A stretch of DNA of 64,000 bases from Sinorhizobium mexicanum (GCF_013488225.1 NZ_CP041238.1:3125501-3189500), one strand, 5' to 3'. Positions 26,469 through 36,240 are shown, numbered from the stretch's first letter. A program made the numbers and translations. Notes: generated from the letters alone by a model not told the origin.

Positions 26469-28841
26469 ATGATGCACTCGGTGGAAAACCGGTTTGTTGC
26501 GATCATCGGCGGCGCGATGTTTGTATTCGTCGCACCGTTGCTCGCACTCTTTCTCACCATCTCCAGCGAACGCGTCGCGCGAGAGCGCCTGCAGAACGTC
26601 GAGCTTTTGATGGAGGCGAGCGGCGAAGCGCTCGGCAAGCCGATCTGGGATTTCGACCAGCAGGGCATCGACCGGATCGCCCGCTCGCTGATGAACGCCA
26701 CCGATATCAGGGCCGTCGCCATTCGCGATGCGGGTGGAAATATCCTTGCTCAATTGCCGCGGGCCGGCATCGGCGGCACCACCGCAAGCCGCTCCTTGAA
26801 GACCGCCATCGCCTTTGAGAGTGTCGAGGGCGTCAAAGAAATCGGCACGCTCGAGGTCGTCGTCCCGACGCCTGGCATCCTTTCGCGTTTCAGCAAGGAT
26901 GAATGGACCGTCCTCGCCATTCTTCTTTTTGCGGTCGCGATCGTCTTTGCGGCGGCCCTCGTCGGCAATCGTTTCACGGTCATCCGCCCGCTGATGCGGC
27001 TGACCGCGGCGATCGAGGCGACAAGGCGGCTCGGATCCCGCCACCGGGTCGACTGGACTTCGGACGACGAGATGGGCACGCTCGCGGCGAACTTCAACGA
27101 GATGCAGGATCGCCTCGAGCGCGAGGAAAGCGAACTCAAGATCGCCCACCATCGCGCGACCGAAACCTACAATCTCACGCCGGCCATGCTTTTCTCGCTC
27201 GACGCTGCAAACAGGCTGAGCGCCGTCAGCGATTACTGGTTGCTTGCGACGGGCTACGCCCGCGAAGAGGTCATCGGCCGCAACTTCACCGATTTCATCG
27301 ATCCGTTGTGGCACGAAGCCTATCGCCATCGCGCAAAGACGACCGCGGTCGACAATGACGATATCAGCGAAGTAACGCTGCCCTTCCGCAAGGCCGACGG
27401 CGAATTCATGACCGTCCTGATCCTGGAATCGGAAATGGCCCATGGCGGCGATCTTTCGCTGTCCGTCATGACCGATGTCACGGCGCTCAAGCAGGCGGAA
27501 AGCCGCAACCATGCCCAGGCGATCACCGATCACCTGACCGGGCTGCTCAATCGCCAGGGTTTCGAAAGCGCGCTCGACGACGCGATCCGCAGCGCCGACG
27601 AATGCGGCATGCAGCTTGCCTGCCTGTTCATCGACCTCGACCGCTTCAAATGGATCAACGACAATTTCGGCCACGCCGCCGGTGACGCCGTCTTGCGCCG
27701 GACGGTCGAACTGATCCGCACGACGCTTGGCGCGGATGACGTGATGTCGAGGCTCGGCGGCGACGAATTCGCCATTCTCGTCGCGGCAACGGATGTCGCC
27801 GCCCTCGCCTATGAGATTGCCGAGCGCATCTGCGCGGCGCTGCGCGAACCGATGGCGATTGGCGGCAACGAACTGTCGGTCAGCGCGAGTGTCGGCGTTT
27901 CGGTCTATCCGACGCATGCGGCAAGCGCCTCGGACCTTCTCTTGAAGGCGGATATGGCGATGTATGCGCGCAAGCGCGACGGCAAGAACGGCTTGCGGGT
28001 TTTCGACGCGAGCATGCTCGACACCGCACGCGAGCGCCACGAGATCGAGCAATACATCGAAACCGGCCTGAGGGAGGATTGGTTCGAGGCCTGGTTGCAG
28101 CCGATCGTCGGCCTCGGCGACGGCCAGATTGTCGGTTTCGAGGCGCTGATGCGCCTCGATCATCCGGAAAAGGGGCTGATGCCGCCCGGCAAGATCATCG
28201 GGATTGCCGAGGAGACAGGCACGATCGGCCGCATCGGCGACCGCGTGCTCGACAAGGCGATTCGCCACCTCGCCGCGATCTCTAAGCTGGATGGAACGCA
28301 GAATACCTATCTGGCGGTCAACTTCTCGCCTTTGCAGTTCGAGCTGACCTTACCCCACAAGCTGGCTGCGTTGCTGCTCAAGCACCACATTTCGCCGCAG
28401 AGGATCGTCATCGAGATCACAGAGGCGGTACTGATGCTGGACAATCCCGAGGTTCACGCCGTCCTGAAACAACTCAACGAGTTCGGCTGCCGCATCGCGC
28501 TTGACGATTTCGGCACCGGCTACTCGTCCTTGAGCTACCTCAATCGCTTCCCTGTCGATATCGTCAAGGTGGACCAGTCCTTCACCCGTTCGCTGAGTTC
28601 CGGCACCGCCGACGTCAGGCGCAAGAGCCGCATGCTCATCAAGGGCATTCGCACCATTTCGCATCAGATGGGATGTACGGTCGTCGCCGAAGGCATCGAG
28701 ACGAAGGAGCAGTGGCAGCTTCTGCGCAAGCTCGGCGTGGACAATGGGCAGGGTTATCTCTTCAGCCGACCCATGCCGATCGACGGCATGTTGGCCCTCC
28801 TGGAGAATGAATCCGAAGCCAAGGCGGCCAATCCGGCATAG
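26469..28841 (+). CDS. membrane GGDEF-EAL protein (diguanylate cyclase/phosphodiesterase)
   Basis: The 790-residue protein runs: TM1 (about 8-32), a short periplasmic sensor of about 110 residues, TM2 (about 146-168), HAMP (about 170-222, IRPLMRLTAAIEATRR), PAS (about 228-345), GGDEF (active site RLGGDEFAIL near 430) and EAL (GFEALMRLDHP near 556, then DDFGTGYSSLSYLNRFPVDIVKVDQ). Both catalytic motifs are intact, so it may make and break c-di-GMP. A periplasmic binding-protein gene starts 27 bases later. ATG 26472 is an alternative start. Confidence 0.95.
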   Translation: MMHSVENRFVAIIGGAMFVFVAPLLALFLTISSERVARERLQNVELLMEASGEALGKPIWDFDQQGIDRIARSLMNATDIRAVAIRDAGGNILAQLPRAGIGGTTASRSLKTAIAFESVEGVKEIGTLEVVVPTPGILSRFSKDEWTVLAILLFAVAIVFAAALVGNRFTVIRPLMRLTAAIEATRRLGSRHRVDWTSDDEMGTLAANFNEMQDRLEREESELKIAHHRATETYNLTPAMLFSLDAANRLSAVSDYWLLATGYAREEVIGRNFTDFIDPLWHEAYRHRAKTTAVDNDDISEVTLPFRKADGEFMTVLILESEMAHGGDLSLSVMTDVTALKQAESRNHAQAITDHLTGLLNRQGFESALDDAIRSADECGMQLACLFIDLDRFKWINDNFGHAAGDAVLRRTVELIRTTLGADDVMSRLGGDEFAILVAATDVAALAYEIAERICAALREPMAIGGNELSVSASVGVSVYPTHAASASDLLLKADMAMYARKRDGKNGLRVFDASMLDTARERHEIEQYIETGLREDWFEAWLQPIVGLGDGQIVGFEALMRLDHPEKGLMPPGKIIGIAEETGTIGRIGDRVLDKAIRHLAAISKLDGTQNTYLAVNFSPLQFELTLPHKLAALLLKHHISPQRIVIEITEAVLMLDNPEVHAVLKQLNEFGCRIALDDFGTGYSSLSYLNRFPVDIVKVDQSFTRSLSSGTADVRRKSRMLIKGIRTISHQMGCTVVAEGIETKEQWQLLRKLGVDNGQGYLFSRPMPIDGMLALLENESEAKAANPA

Positions 28842-28867
28842 CGCCGCTCGAAAAGGAGAAAACGGGC

Positions 28868-29602
28868 GTGAAGCATCTGATCCTGGCATTCCTGCTCGGT
28901 CTTTCCACTACCGCTCACGCCGAGACGATCCATTTCGTCACCGAGGAGTATCCGCCCTACAACTTCTCGACCGCGAGCGGCGCGAATGGCGCAGCGGTCG
29001 AACAGGTCGCGCTGATCATGCAGGCTGTCGGTCTCCCCTTCGATATCGAAGTCCTGCCTTGGGCGCGCGCCTTTGCGCTTGCCGAAAGCCAGCCTTTTCA
29101 CTGCGTCTTCACTACCGGTCACGACGCAGAGCGAGACAGGAAATTCAGGTGGATCGAGCCGCTGCTCGTCGATCACATGATCATGGTACGACGCAAGGGT
29201 GCGGCGATCGCGCCGCAAACGATCGATGAGGCCAAAGAGTTCGTCGTCGGAACGCAGCGCGAAGACTTCTCCGCGGCCTATCTGAAGACGCATGGTTTCG
29301 ATAAGATCGACTATGCTGCCAATCTCGACTCTACCATGAAGAAGCTCGCCGCCGGTCGCATCGACCTGCTCATGACGTCGGAGAAGACCTTCGAGACCAT
29401 GCGGGCCGATGGCATACCGGTCGAGGCGGCATTGGTGCTGGAAGGCAAGCAATATGGCATCGCCTGCCATAAGGATATGCCCGATGAGACAGTTGCCCGC
29501 ATGCAAGCCGAACTCGACGGCCTGATCGCCAACGGCACGCAGGACCGGATCTTCGCGCGCTACGGCCTGCGCCCGAATCGCATCGAGCAGGCGGCGAAAT
29601 AA
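28868..29602 (+). CDS. periplasmic substrate-binding protein (SBP_bac_3 type), orphan
   Basis: The 244-residue product has a cleavable signal (about 1-18, ending AHA) and a family 3 solute-binding fold (IHFVTEEYPPYNFSTASG, then DIEVLPWARAFALAESQPFHCVFTTGHDAERDRKFRWIEPL). No ABC permease or ATPase is nearby. The GTG start has AAGGAG upstream, and the gene follows the GGDEF-EAL gene by 27 bases. It may bind an amino acid or similar ligand and act as a sensor partner for the cyclase. Confidence 0.85.
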   Translation: MKHLILAFLLGLSTTAHAETIHFVTEEYPPYNFSTASGANGAAVEQVALIMQAVGLPFDIEVLPWARAFALAESQPFHCVFTTGHDAERDRKFRWIEPLLVDHMIMVRRKGAAIAPQTIDEAKEFVVGTQREDFSAAYLKTHGFDKIDYAANLDSTMKKLAAGRIDLLMTSEKTFETMRADGIPVEAALVLEGKQYGIACHKDMPDETVARMQAELDGLIANGTQDRIFARYGLRPNRIEQAAK

Positions 29603-29721
29603 GGATTGACTTTCCCCGGACCGCGATGATTTTGGGTTGATTTAACGACCAGCGGGACAGGCGCGACGCCCCTTGCCCCGGCTCCCCCGCACGCGGTCGT
29701 AACGCAGGGAGTAATGGCGAC

Positions 29722-30441
29722 ATGCTGATTATCGCGGGACTTGGCAATCCGGGTTCGAAATATGCCGGGAACCGCCACAATATCGGCTTCATGGCCGTCG
29801 ACGCGATACAGCGCCGCCCGAGCTTTGCCTTGTGGTCGAAGAAGTTCAAGGCGGAAGTTTCCGAGGGCGAGATCGCCGGCGAGCGCGTGCTCCTGATGAA
29901 ACCGCAGACCTTCATGAACCTGTCGGGAGAGGCGGTGGGCGAGGCCATGCGCTTCTACAAGCTCGCGCCGAAGGATATCGTCGTGATCTACGACGAACTC
30001 GACCTTCCTGCCGCCAAGGCACGGATCAAGACCGGCGGGGGCCACGGAGGCCACAACGGCATCAAATCGATCGACGCCCACTGCGGCAAGGAATACCGCC
30101 GACTGCGCCTCGGCATCGGCCACCCGGGTGTGAAGGACCTGGTGCACGCCCATGTGCTCGGCGACTTTGCCAAGGCCGATCTGGCTTGGCTTTCGCCACT
30201 TCTGGACGCGATCGCCGACAATGCGGATATGCTGGTCAAGGGCGAGGATTCGCAGCTCATGAACAAGATCGCGCTGGCGACCGGCGCCAAGCCGAGCGAG
30301 GAAAGGCAGCAGGCGGCGAAGAAGCAGCCCGCGCAATCCCACATTCACCAAGCTCGCAACGCCGCGCAGCCGAAAAAACTTCCCACGACCGGCCCGATGG
30401 CCGAGATGCTGAAGAAGATGTTCGGCTCGAAGGGGGATTGA
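29722..30441 (+). CDS. pth: peptidyl-tRNA hydrolase
   Basis: Pth releases peptides from peptidyl-tRNA that fell off the ribosome. The 239 residues include [22 protein letters not shown] with Asn10 and catalytic His20, [18 protein letters not shown] with the conserved Asp, and [14 protein letters not shown]. The C-terminal 45 residues (after about 194) are a basic, Gln/Lys-rich extension beyond the usual core. It converges with clpS. Confidence 0.97.
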   Translation: MLIIAGLGNPGSKYAGNRHNIGFMAVDAIQRRPSFALWSKKFKAEVSEGEIAGERVLLMKPQTFMNLSGEAVGEAMRFYKLAPKDIVVIYDELDLPAAKARIKTGGGHGGHNGIKSIDAHCGKEYRRLRLGIGHPGVKDLVHAHVLGDFAKADLAWLSPLLDAIADNADMLVKGEDSQLMNKIALATGAKPSEERQQAAKKQPAQSHIHQARNAAQPKKLPTTGPMAEMLKKMFGSKGD

Positions 30442-30462
30442 GAACGACGAAACCGACCGACC

Positions 30463-30774
30463 CTACTCCTCCGGCTCGGTCGTGAACAGCAGCGGATAGC
30501 CCGCTTCCTTGGCGAGATCGGTCGCCTCCTTGGCCTTGGTCTCGGCGATGTCCCTGGCGCAAACGACGACGACCGAGGTGCCGAGCTTGTGTGCCGTCAT
30601 CATCACCCGATAACCCGTTTCCTCGCTCATGCGGAACACGGCCTTGAGCACCATGACCACGAATTCGCGTGGGGTGTAGTCGTCGTTGACCAGAATGACC
30701 TTATACAGCTTCGGCCGCTGCAGCTTGGGCTTCGATCTGGTTTGGGGTTTTGCGGCAACATCATTGTCACTCAT
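30463..30774 (-). CDS. clpS: ATP-dependent Clp protease adaptor ClpS
   Basis: The 103-residue adaptor delivers N-degron substrates to ClpA. The core PKLYKVILVNDDYTPREFVVMVLKAVFRMSEETGYRVMMTAHKLG is the N-end-binding fold, with the DD-TP segment and Met positions of the family. Residues 1-22 are a flexible basic N-terminus. ATG 30774 is chosen over the longer frame to 30879. No clpA is adjacent. Confidence 0.95.
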   Translation of the reverse strand: MSDNDVAAKPQTRSKPKLQRPKLYKVILVNDDYTPREFVVMVLKAVFRMSEETGYRVMMTAHKLGTSVVVVCARDIAETKAKEATDLAKEAGYPLLFTTEPEE

Positions 30775-30909
30775 CGGAAATCCACCCGTTGATGACATGA
30801 GGAGGCGATCACCGTCGCGCACCACAATATTGCGTGTCGGGCATCGGCATTCAAGGGAGAGCCGGCTGGTAAGGTCCACTGGATGTTTCCATCATTCGTT
30901 CACGAAAGA

Positions 30910-30980
30910 AGGAAACGTCCAGAAATTCAAAGTATTATAGCGCCCTTTACGCGTCTGATGAGGCGCGCGGCGCTGCAGAA
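30910..30980. repeat. RIME-like repeat fragment upstream of ychF
   Basis: AAATTCAAAGTATTATAGCG then CGCGTCTGATGAGGCGCGCGGCGCTGCAG is one module of the mosaic repeat, with a diverged stem. It lies between clpS and ychF, within 150 bases of the ychF start. Confidence 0.55.
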
Positions 30981-31059
30981 GCGCGTGAAGAGCTTGACCG
31001 CTCCTCTCCTTTACCCCATAGCCACCGCCAAGCAATCCGAGAAAAGACAGGTTTTAGCC

Positions 31060-32163
31060 ATGGGCTTCAAATGCGGTATCGTTGGGCTGCCGAATGTCGG
31101 CAAGTCCACACTCTTCAATGCGCTCACCAAGACCGCGGCAGCGCAAGCGGCAAACTATCCGTTCTGCACGATCGAGCCGAACACCGGTGAAGTCGCGGTT
31201 CCGGATCCGCGCATGCGCAAGCTCGCCGATGTCGCGAAATCGAAGGAAATCATCCCGACGCGCATCTCCTTCGTCGACATCGCCGGTCTCGTGCGCGGCG
31301 CGTCCAAGGGCGAAGGCCTCGGCAACCAGTTCCTCGCCAATATTCGCGAGGTCGATGCCGTGGTCCATGTTCTGCGCTGCTTCGAGGACGACGACATCAC
31401 CCACGTGGAAGGCCGCATCCACCCGGTTGCCGACGCCGAGACGATCGAAACCGAACTGATGCTCGCCGATCTCGAAAGCCTGGAGCGGCGCACTGACCAG
31501 ACGCGCAAGCGCGCCGCTGGCAAGGACAAGGACTCGATGGCGCAGCTTCCCGTAATGGAAGCCTCGCTGAAGCTCCTGCAGGAAGGCAAGCCGGTACGGA
31601 CCCTGCTTTCCAAGCTCGATGCGGACGAACTGCGCATTCTCCAGGGCCTCAATCTGCTCACCTCCCACCCGGTGCTCTACGTCTGCAACGTCGCAGAAAG
31701 CGACGCCGCCACCGGCAATGAGCACACGCGCGCAGTCGCCGAAATGGCGAAGGCCCAGGGTGCGGAAGCCGTCGTCATCTCGGCCGCGATCGAATCGGAG
31801 GTCGCACAGCTGCCCGAGGAGGAGGCCAAGGAATTCCTTGCTGCACTCGGCCTCGAGGAGGCAGGCCTCGACCGCCTGATCCGCGCCGGTTACAAGTTGC
31901 TCGACCTCATCACTTATTTCACGGTCGGCCCGAAGGAAACACGCGCGTGGACCATTCCACGAGGCACCAAGGCACCGCAGGCCGCCGGCGTTATCCACAC
32001 GGATTTCGAGCGCGGCTTTATTCGTGCGAACACGATCGCTTATGATGACTATATTTCGCTCGGCGGCGAAACCGGCGCGAAGGAAGCCGGCAAGGCGCGC
32101 GACGAAGGCAAGGAGTACGTCGTCCAGGACGGCGACGTCATCCATTTCCGCTTCAACACCTGA
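31060..32163 (+). CDS. ychF: redox-regulated ATPase YchF
   Basis: The 367-residue Obg-like P-loop NTPase shows Walker A GLPNVGKSTLFNALTK (about 9-24), PFCTIEPN, the G3 VDIAGLVRGASKGEGLGNQFL, a coiled-coil insert, and the C-terminal TGS-like part GLITYFTVGPKETRAWTIPRGTKAPQAAG...IHTDFERGFIRA. YchF prefers ATP and binds ribosomes. Start 31060 opens MGFKCGIVG. Confidence 0.97.
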   Translation: MGFKCGIVGLPNVGKSTLFNALTKTAAAQAANYPFCTIEPNTGEVAVPDPRMRKLADVAKSKEIIPTRISFVDIAGLVRGASKGEGLGNQFLANIREVDAVVHVLRCFEDDDITHVEGRIHPVADAETIETELMLADLESLERRTDQTRKRAAGKDKDSMAQLPVMEASLKLLQEGKPVRTLLSKLDADELRILQGLNLLTSHPVLYVCNVAESDAATGNEHTRAVAEMAKAQGAEAVVISAAIESEVAQLPEEEAKEFLAALGLEEAGLDRLIRAGYKLLDLITYFTVGPKETRAWTIPRGTKAPQAAGVIHTDFERGFIRANTIAYDDYISLGGETGAKEAGKARDEGKEYVVQDGDVIHFRFNT

Positions 32164-32185
32164 CGCGGTGGCTGTGCGGCAGAGC

Positions 32186-32226
32186 TGTCCTTAAATTGTC
32201 TTCGATTTAAGGAAACATCAAGCAGA
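32186..32226. repeat. RIME-like repeat fragment after ychF
   Basis: TCCTTAAATTGTCTTCGATTTAAGGA is a near palindrome identical in core to the CATGTTT module of the other elements, with a degenerate CATCAAGCAG end. Confidence 0.55.
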
Positions 32227-32266
32227 GCCGCATAGCAGCACATCTCCGGCAGCGAGGGAGGCCGGC

Positions 32267-32722
32267 ATGCTCTATTTCGAGGACTTCACGCCAGGTCGGC
32301 GCTTCGACTATCAGCCGGTCGCCGTGCAGGCGCCTGACATTATCGCTTTTGCCAGCGAATTCGACCCGCAGCCGATGCATCTGGATGAAGAGGCCGGCAA
32401 GCGCAGTATTCTCGGCGGCCTTTCCGCCTCCGGCTGGCACACGAGCGCGATCGGCATGCGCATGATGATCGACGCCTTTCTCGGCCATTCCTCCTCTCAA
32501 GGCTCGCCGGGCATCGACTTCATGGACTGGAGGAAGCCGGTGCTCGCAGGCGACGTGCTTGCAGGCTTCAGCCTGGTGCTCGAAGCCCGGCCGTCGAAGT
32601 CGAAACCTAGCGTCGGCATCGTCAAGCTTCGTAACGAGATCAGCAACCAGTCGGGGGAAGCGATCGCGGTTTCGGAATGCTCCGTCCTCTTCCGCCGCCG
32701 AGATCGGGGGCAGCGCCTATGA
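32267..32722 (+). CDS. MaoC-family (R)-hydratase-like protein 1
   Basis: The 151-residue hot-dog protein holds EFDPQPMHLDEEAGKRSILGGLSASGWHTSAIG, the hydratase 2 motif with active-site Asp and His. The C-terminal half (FSLVLEARPSKSKPSVGIVKLRNEISNQSGEAI) fits the fold. It overlaps the next MaoC gene by ATGA, suggesting a heteromeric enzyme. The acyl substrate is unknown. Confidence 0.9.
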   Translation: MLYFEDFTPGRRFDYQPVAVQAPDIIAFASEFDPQPMHLDEEAGKRSILGGLSASGWHTSAIGMRMMIDAFLGHSSSQGSPGIDFMDWRKPVLAGDVLAGFSLVLEARPSKSKPSVGIVKLRNEISNQSGEAIAVSECSVLFRRRDRGQRL

Positions 32723-33189
32723 TGACGTTGGCGGAAATCTACGCCGCAGGCCGAAAGACCGTGATCGGCAGCCTGACATTCACGGCGGAAGACATCGTCC
32801 GCTTCGCGCGCAACTTCGACCCGCAGTCATTCCATCTCGACGCGGAAGCGGCCAAGCACTCGCTTTTCGGCGGCCTTTGCGCGTCCGGGTGGCACACGAG
32901 CGCCGGCTGGATGCAATGTTTCGTGCGGTTCTGGAAGGATGAGATCCGGCGTCTGGCAGCCGAGGGGCTGCATGCCCCGAAACTGGGCCCCTCACCCGGC
33001 TTCCGCGAACTCAAGTGGCTGAAGCCGGTCTATGCCGGCGACACGATAACCTACGCGGTCACATTTCTCGAAGCGCGAACCATCGCGTCGAGACCCGGAT
33101 GGCGTATCAACACCATTCTCTGCGAAGGCGAGAACCAGCACGGCGAACCCGTCATCCAGTTCGAGAGCAAGGTAATCGAATTCACCTGA
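32719..33189 (+). CDS. MaoC-family (R)-hydratase-like protein 2
   Basis: The 156-residue paralogue has NFDPQSFHLDAEAAKHSLFGGLCASGWHTSAGWMQ, again with the hydratase Asp/His pair, and SPGFRELKWLKPVYAGDTI. The ATG at 32719 overlaps the upstream stop by four bases; ATG 32722 would also fit. The two proteins are about a third identical by eye, so the pair arose by duplication and may form a heterodimer. Confidence 0.9.
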   Translation: MMTLAEIYAAGRKTVIGSLTFTAEDIVRFARNFDPQSFHLDAEAAKHSLFGGLCASGWHTSAGWMQCFVRFWKDEIRRLAAEGLHAPKLGPSPGFRELKWLKPVYAGDTITYAVTFLEARTIASRPGWRINTILCEGENQHGEPVIQFESKVIEFT

Positions 33190-33191
33190 GG

Positions 33192-33300
33192 CCTGCAGCG
33201 CCGCGCGTCTTATCGGGCGCGCAAAGGACGCTGCAGCACTTGATTTGCAGCATGTTTTCATCCTTGAAGCGGCTCGGATTTAGAGAAATATGCGGTAGGC
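33192..33300. repeat. RIME-like mosaic repeat between maoC pair and apt
   Basis: CTGCAGCGCCGCGCGTCTTATCGGGCGCGCAAAGGACGCTGCAG is the first palindrome (about 33193-33236). TTGCAGCATGTTTTCATCCTTGAAGC with GATTTAGAGAAATATGC is a diverged second one. It separates convergent genes. Confidence 0.75.
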
Positions 33301-33319
33301 GTCGCGCTCGCTGAGCGCT

Positions 33320-33865
33320 TCAATGCCCCGCAAATTCGATCAGCGTCCGGACATTGACGCCGAGGGCCTCGAGCTTCTTGCGCCCCCCGAGCTCTGGCAG
33401 ATCGATGATGAAGCAGGCGGCCACGATATCTGCTCCCATCTGCTGCAGAAGCCTGACGGCGCCTTCGGCGGTCCCACCGGTGGCGATAAGGTCATCGACC
33501 AGGATCACCTTCTCGCCCGGCTGGATCGCATCCCTGTGCATTTCCATCTCGTCTACGCCGTATTCGAGGCTGTAGGCGATGCGGACGGTATCGTGCGGCA
33601 GCTTGCCCTTCTTTCGAATCGGCACGAAGCCGGCCGAAAGCTGGTGGGCGATCGCACCGCCCAGAATAAACCCGCGCGCCTCGATGCCGGCGATCTTCTC
33701 GATTTTGGTTCCGGCATAGGGGTGGACGAGCTCGTCGATTGCCCGCCGGAAAGCTCTCGGATTGCCAAGCAGTGTCGTGATGTCGCGAAACATGACGCCT
33801 GGCTTCGGGTAATCCGGAATGCTCCGGATGGCGGAAATCAGTTCCGATTGAACGGTCGCGGTCAT
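33320..33865 (-). CDS. apt: adenine phosphoribosyltransferase
   Basis: Apt salvages adenine to AMP with PRPP. The 181 residues show [43 protein letters not shown] and the PRPP loop [21 protein letters not shown]. Length and motifs are normal. Confidence 0.97.
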   Translation of the reverse strand: MTATVQSELISAIRSIPDYPKPGVMFRDITTLLGNPRAFRRAIDELVHPYAGTKIEKIAGIEARGFILGGAIAHQLSAGFVPIRKKGKLPHDTVRIAYSLEYGVDEMEMHRDAIQPGEKVILVDDLIATGGTAEGAVRLLQQMGADIVAACFIIDLPELGGRKKLEALGVNVRTLIEFAGH

Positions 33866-34117
33866 GACGGAAAACAGCCTCTGCGAGTCTCAAGGAAAGG
33901 CAAAGCCATAACATCAACGACGTCCAATTCTACAGAAGTTTCTTCGCGTTGCCGTCAGAAAGCTGCTCTCCGCCGCGAACCGCATTTCCCCGGTAAAATC
34001 TCCGCAGGACAGGTGGAACAATTTGGCGGCGTCGGTGTTAATGTTACGCTCGAATTTTGCAAGGCACGCAATTGGGGCATAACTGGACCTTGAGCCAGCA
34101 GAGGAAGGAGGAGCACA

Positions 34118-34303
34118 ATGCGCTTGTTTGAATGTGGTTCGCTCGTTCCGGGTTGTGAATGGCACACCCGCGCCGACAATGATGCGGAAATCGTCCGTCG
34201 TGTTGTGGAACACATGCGCGTGACTCACGGCGAAACGACGATCCGCGAGAACATGATCGACAACATCAAGGTTCGGATCGTCGACGAAAGCAAGGCCGCC
34301 TGA
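34118..34303 (+). CDS. DUF1059 small protein
   Basis: The 61-residue product has the DUF1059 pattern: a CGSLVPGCEWHTRADNDAEIVRRVVEHMRVTHG segment with two cysteines, and IRENMIDNIKVRI at the end. GGAAGGAGG precedes the ATG, a strong ribosome site. Members are common in rhizobia, function unknown; the Cys and His residues could bind metal. Confidence 0.85.
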   Translation: MRLFECGSLVPGCEWHTRADNDAEIVRRVVEHMRVTHGETTIRENMIDNIKVRIVDESKAA

Positions 34304-34348
34304 CCGGAGTGGGGCAAGGCCGTATTTGGGTCGAGTCGCTCCACAATG

Positions 34349-35611
34349 TCACCTGGTGTCTGAGACCATCGATTCGAGCCGGGCTGCGAGCGCTGCCCGG
34401 GTGGGAGTGAAATTGCGCTCGATCCAGAAATTTTCGAGCTCAGATAGCGCTTCGCCGACCTTGGGACCGGCCGCAACGCCCGCCTTCAGCACATCGGCTC
34501 CCGTCAAAGGAAAGACCGGGCGCTGCCATTTCTCCGCACGCGACAGAAGCCCCTGAAACGCCGCCGTTTCGCCAAGAAGCGACGGATCGTTTTCGGACAG
34601 TCGACGCGAAGATGCCAGGGCAAGCCGCAGGCGCGTTGTAATCCCCTCGGCGCCCGCGCGATAAAGTTGGCGGTCGAGAGCCGCATCCGCGAGCGTCGCG
34701 GGAACTACCGGAGCACTCGCAAACCGCGCGAAATAGGCGGCCTCAGCCTTCGATAGACGCAACCGCACGGCCATGGCCTGAAGCCGCTCCGCATCCGGAG
34801 GCACGATCGCCGCCAGCCTCTGCAGTGGATCCGGCTTCCAGGAGAACACCTTCTCGGCGGCAATGAGGCCGGGAACGGCATCGATGCCCCATTTTTCCGT
34901 CTCCGGCAGGATTTCGGTGAGCACGCCGGTCTGGCGCATCCAGAGCAGCGCGCGCCCGGGATCATCGGCAGCAAGCAGCTTCTTCGTTTCGGACCAGACC
35001 CGTTCCGCCGAAAGCGTGGACAGTTTTGCGCGCGCCTGTGCGCAGGCTCTCAGTCCGTCCGCATCCGGGCGGCCGATGCCATAATAGGCGAAGAAGCGGA
35101 AGAAGCGCAGGATGCGCAGATAATCCTCCCTGACGCGCTCGGCGGCATTGCCGATGAAACGCAGCGTACGGCTCTCGATGTCCGCAAGACCGCCGACATG
35201 GTCGATTATCTGACCTTTGCTGTCCGCATAGAGGGCGTTGATGGTGAAGTCACGGCGCTCGGCATCCGCTCGCCAGTCGGTCCCGAACGCCACTTCGGCA
35301 CGGCGCCCGTCGGTTGCCACGTCGCGACGCAGCGTCGTCACTTCGTAGGGTGTCCCATCGATGACGAGGGTGACGGTGCCATGATCGACACCGGTCGGCA
35401 CCACTTTGATACCCGCTGCCCTCGCCCGCTCAGCAACGTCCTCCGGGCGCCACGTGGTCGCCATGTCGACATCACCCGCCGGCAGGCCCATGAGGCTGTT
35501 GCGGACCGCGCCGCCGACGACGCGCACCTCGCCGCCGTCTATGTTCAGAGTATCGAAAACGCGCCGGAGCGAGGGAGCCTGAAACCACGCTTCAGCGGCA
35601 ACGGAGGTCAT
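34349..35611 (-). CDS. cca: CCA tRNA nucleotidyltransferase
   Basis: The class II enzyme adds or repairs the 3' CCA of tRNA. The 420 residues include VRVVGGAVRNSLMGLPAGDVDMAT with the DxD metal site, RRDVATDGR, AERRDFTINALYAD, and ERVREDYLRILRFFRFFAYYG. I start at ATG 35611, which overlaps the NUDIX stop by ATGA; the frame reaching 36163 only runs antiparallel-frame through that gene. Confidence 0.95.
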   Translation of the reverse strand: MTSVAAEAWFQAPSLRRVFDTLNIDGGEVRVVGGAVRNSLMGLPAGDVDMATTWRPEDVAERARAAGIKVVPTGVDHGTVTLVIDGTPYEVTTLRRDVATDGRRAEVAFGTDWRADAERRDFTINALYADSKGQIIDHVGGLADIESRTLRFIGNAAERVREDYLRILRFFRFFAYYGIGRPDADGLRACAQARAKLSTLSAERVWSETKKLLAADDPGRALLWMRQTGVLTEILPETEKWGIDAVPGLIAAEKVFSWKPDPLQRLAAIVPPDAERLQAMAVRLRLSKAEAAYFARFASAPVVPATLADAALDRQLYRAGAEGITTRLRLALASSRRLSENDPSLLGETAAFQGLLSRAEKWQRPVFPLTGADVLKAGVAAGPKVGEALSELENFWIERNFTPTRAALAARLESMVSDTR

Positions 35612-36240
35612 GCATAAAGCCTTTCGTAAAGCATGCGGACGATCCCCGCCGTAATGCCCCAGATATTCCGCTCGCCATAGGGCATGCGATAAAATTGCCG
35701 CTCCGCACCCTGCCAATGGCTGCGTCCGCGCCCATGGTTGACAGGGTTCATCAAGAAAGAAAGCGGCACTTCGAACACGCTTTCCACCTCTTCCGGATTG
35801 GGTGCGAGCTCGAATCCCGGCTGCACGACCGCGAGCACCGGCGTGATGCGGAAGCCCGACATGGCCATATAGTGCGGCAGACGGCCGATCGTCTCGACGA
35901 AGCGAGGGTCGAGACCGATCTCCTCCTGCGCCTCGCGGAGCGCCGCAACTTCGATGGACTTGTCCTCGGGATCGACCACCCCGCCCGGAAAGGCCACCTG
36001 ACCAGAGTGCTTGCGCAACGTCGATGTCCGCTGGGTAAAGATCACGCTCGCGTCTTCGCCGTCGTCGACAACCGGCACAAGCACGGCCGCGTCCTTCAAA
36101 TGCAGGGTTTCGAGGTAGGGCACGATACCCGGATTGAGGAGGAAGTCGCCGTGATCGCGCCAAGCCGTCTCAATCGGTCCACCTGTCTGGGCGAGCGCCC
36201 TGCGGCGAAACTCATCGGCGGAAAAGGGATGATTTGTCAT
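35608..36240 (-). CDS. NUDIX hydrolase, CoA-pyrophosphatase-like
   Basis: The 210-residue product has the Nudix box GGVVDPEDKSIEVAALREAQEEIGLD (Gx5Ex7REUxEExGU) and the preceding VIFTQRTSTLRKHSGQVAFPGG, the UPF0035 sequence of CoA diphosphatases such as NudL. It overlaps both neighbours by ATGA (DUF1285 upstream, cca downstream), so the three genes are translationally coupled. Confidence 0.92.
   Translation of the reverse strand: MTNHPFSADEFRRRALAQTGGPIETAWRDHGDFLLNPGIVPYLETLHLKDAAVLVPVVDDGEDASVIFTQRTSTLRKHSGQVAFPGGVVDPEDKSIEVAALREAQEEIGLDPRFVETIGRLPHYMAMSGFRITPVLAVVQPGFELAPNPEEVESVFEVPLSFLMNPVNHGRGRSHWQGAERQFYRMPYGERNIWGITAGIVRMLYERLYA

Noticed and set aside
26436..28268. 610-codon minus-strand frame opposite the GGDEF-EAL gene
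   Set aside because: It lies antisense to a gene with clear catalytic motifs, is rich in Arg/Asp/His as expected of a codon-complement shadow in high-GC DNA, and has no recognisable domain.
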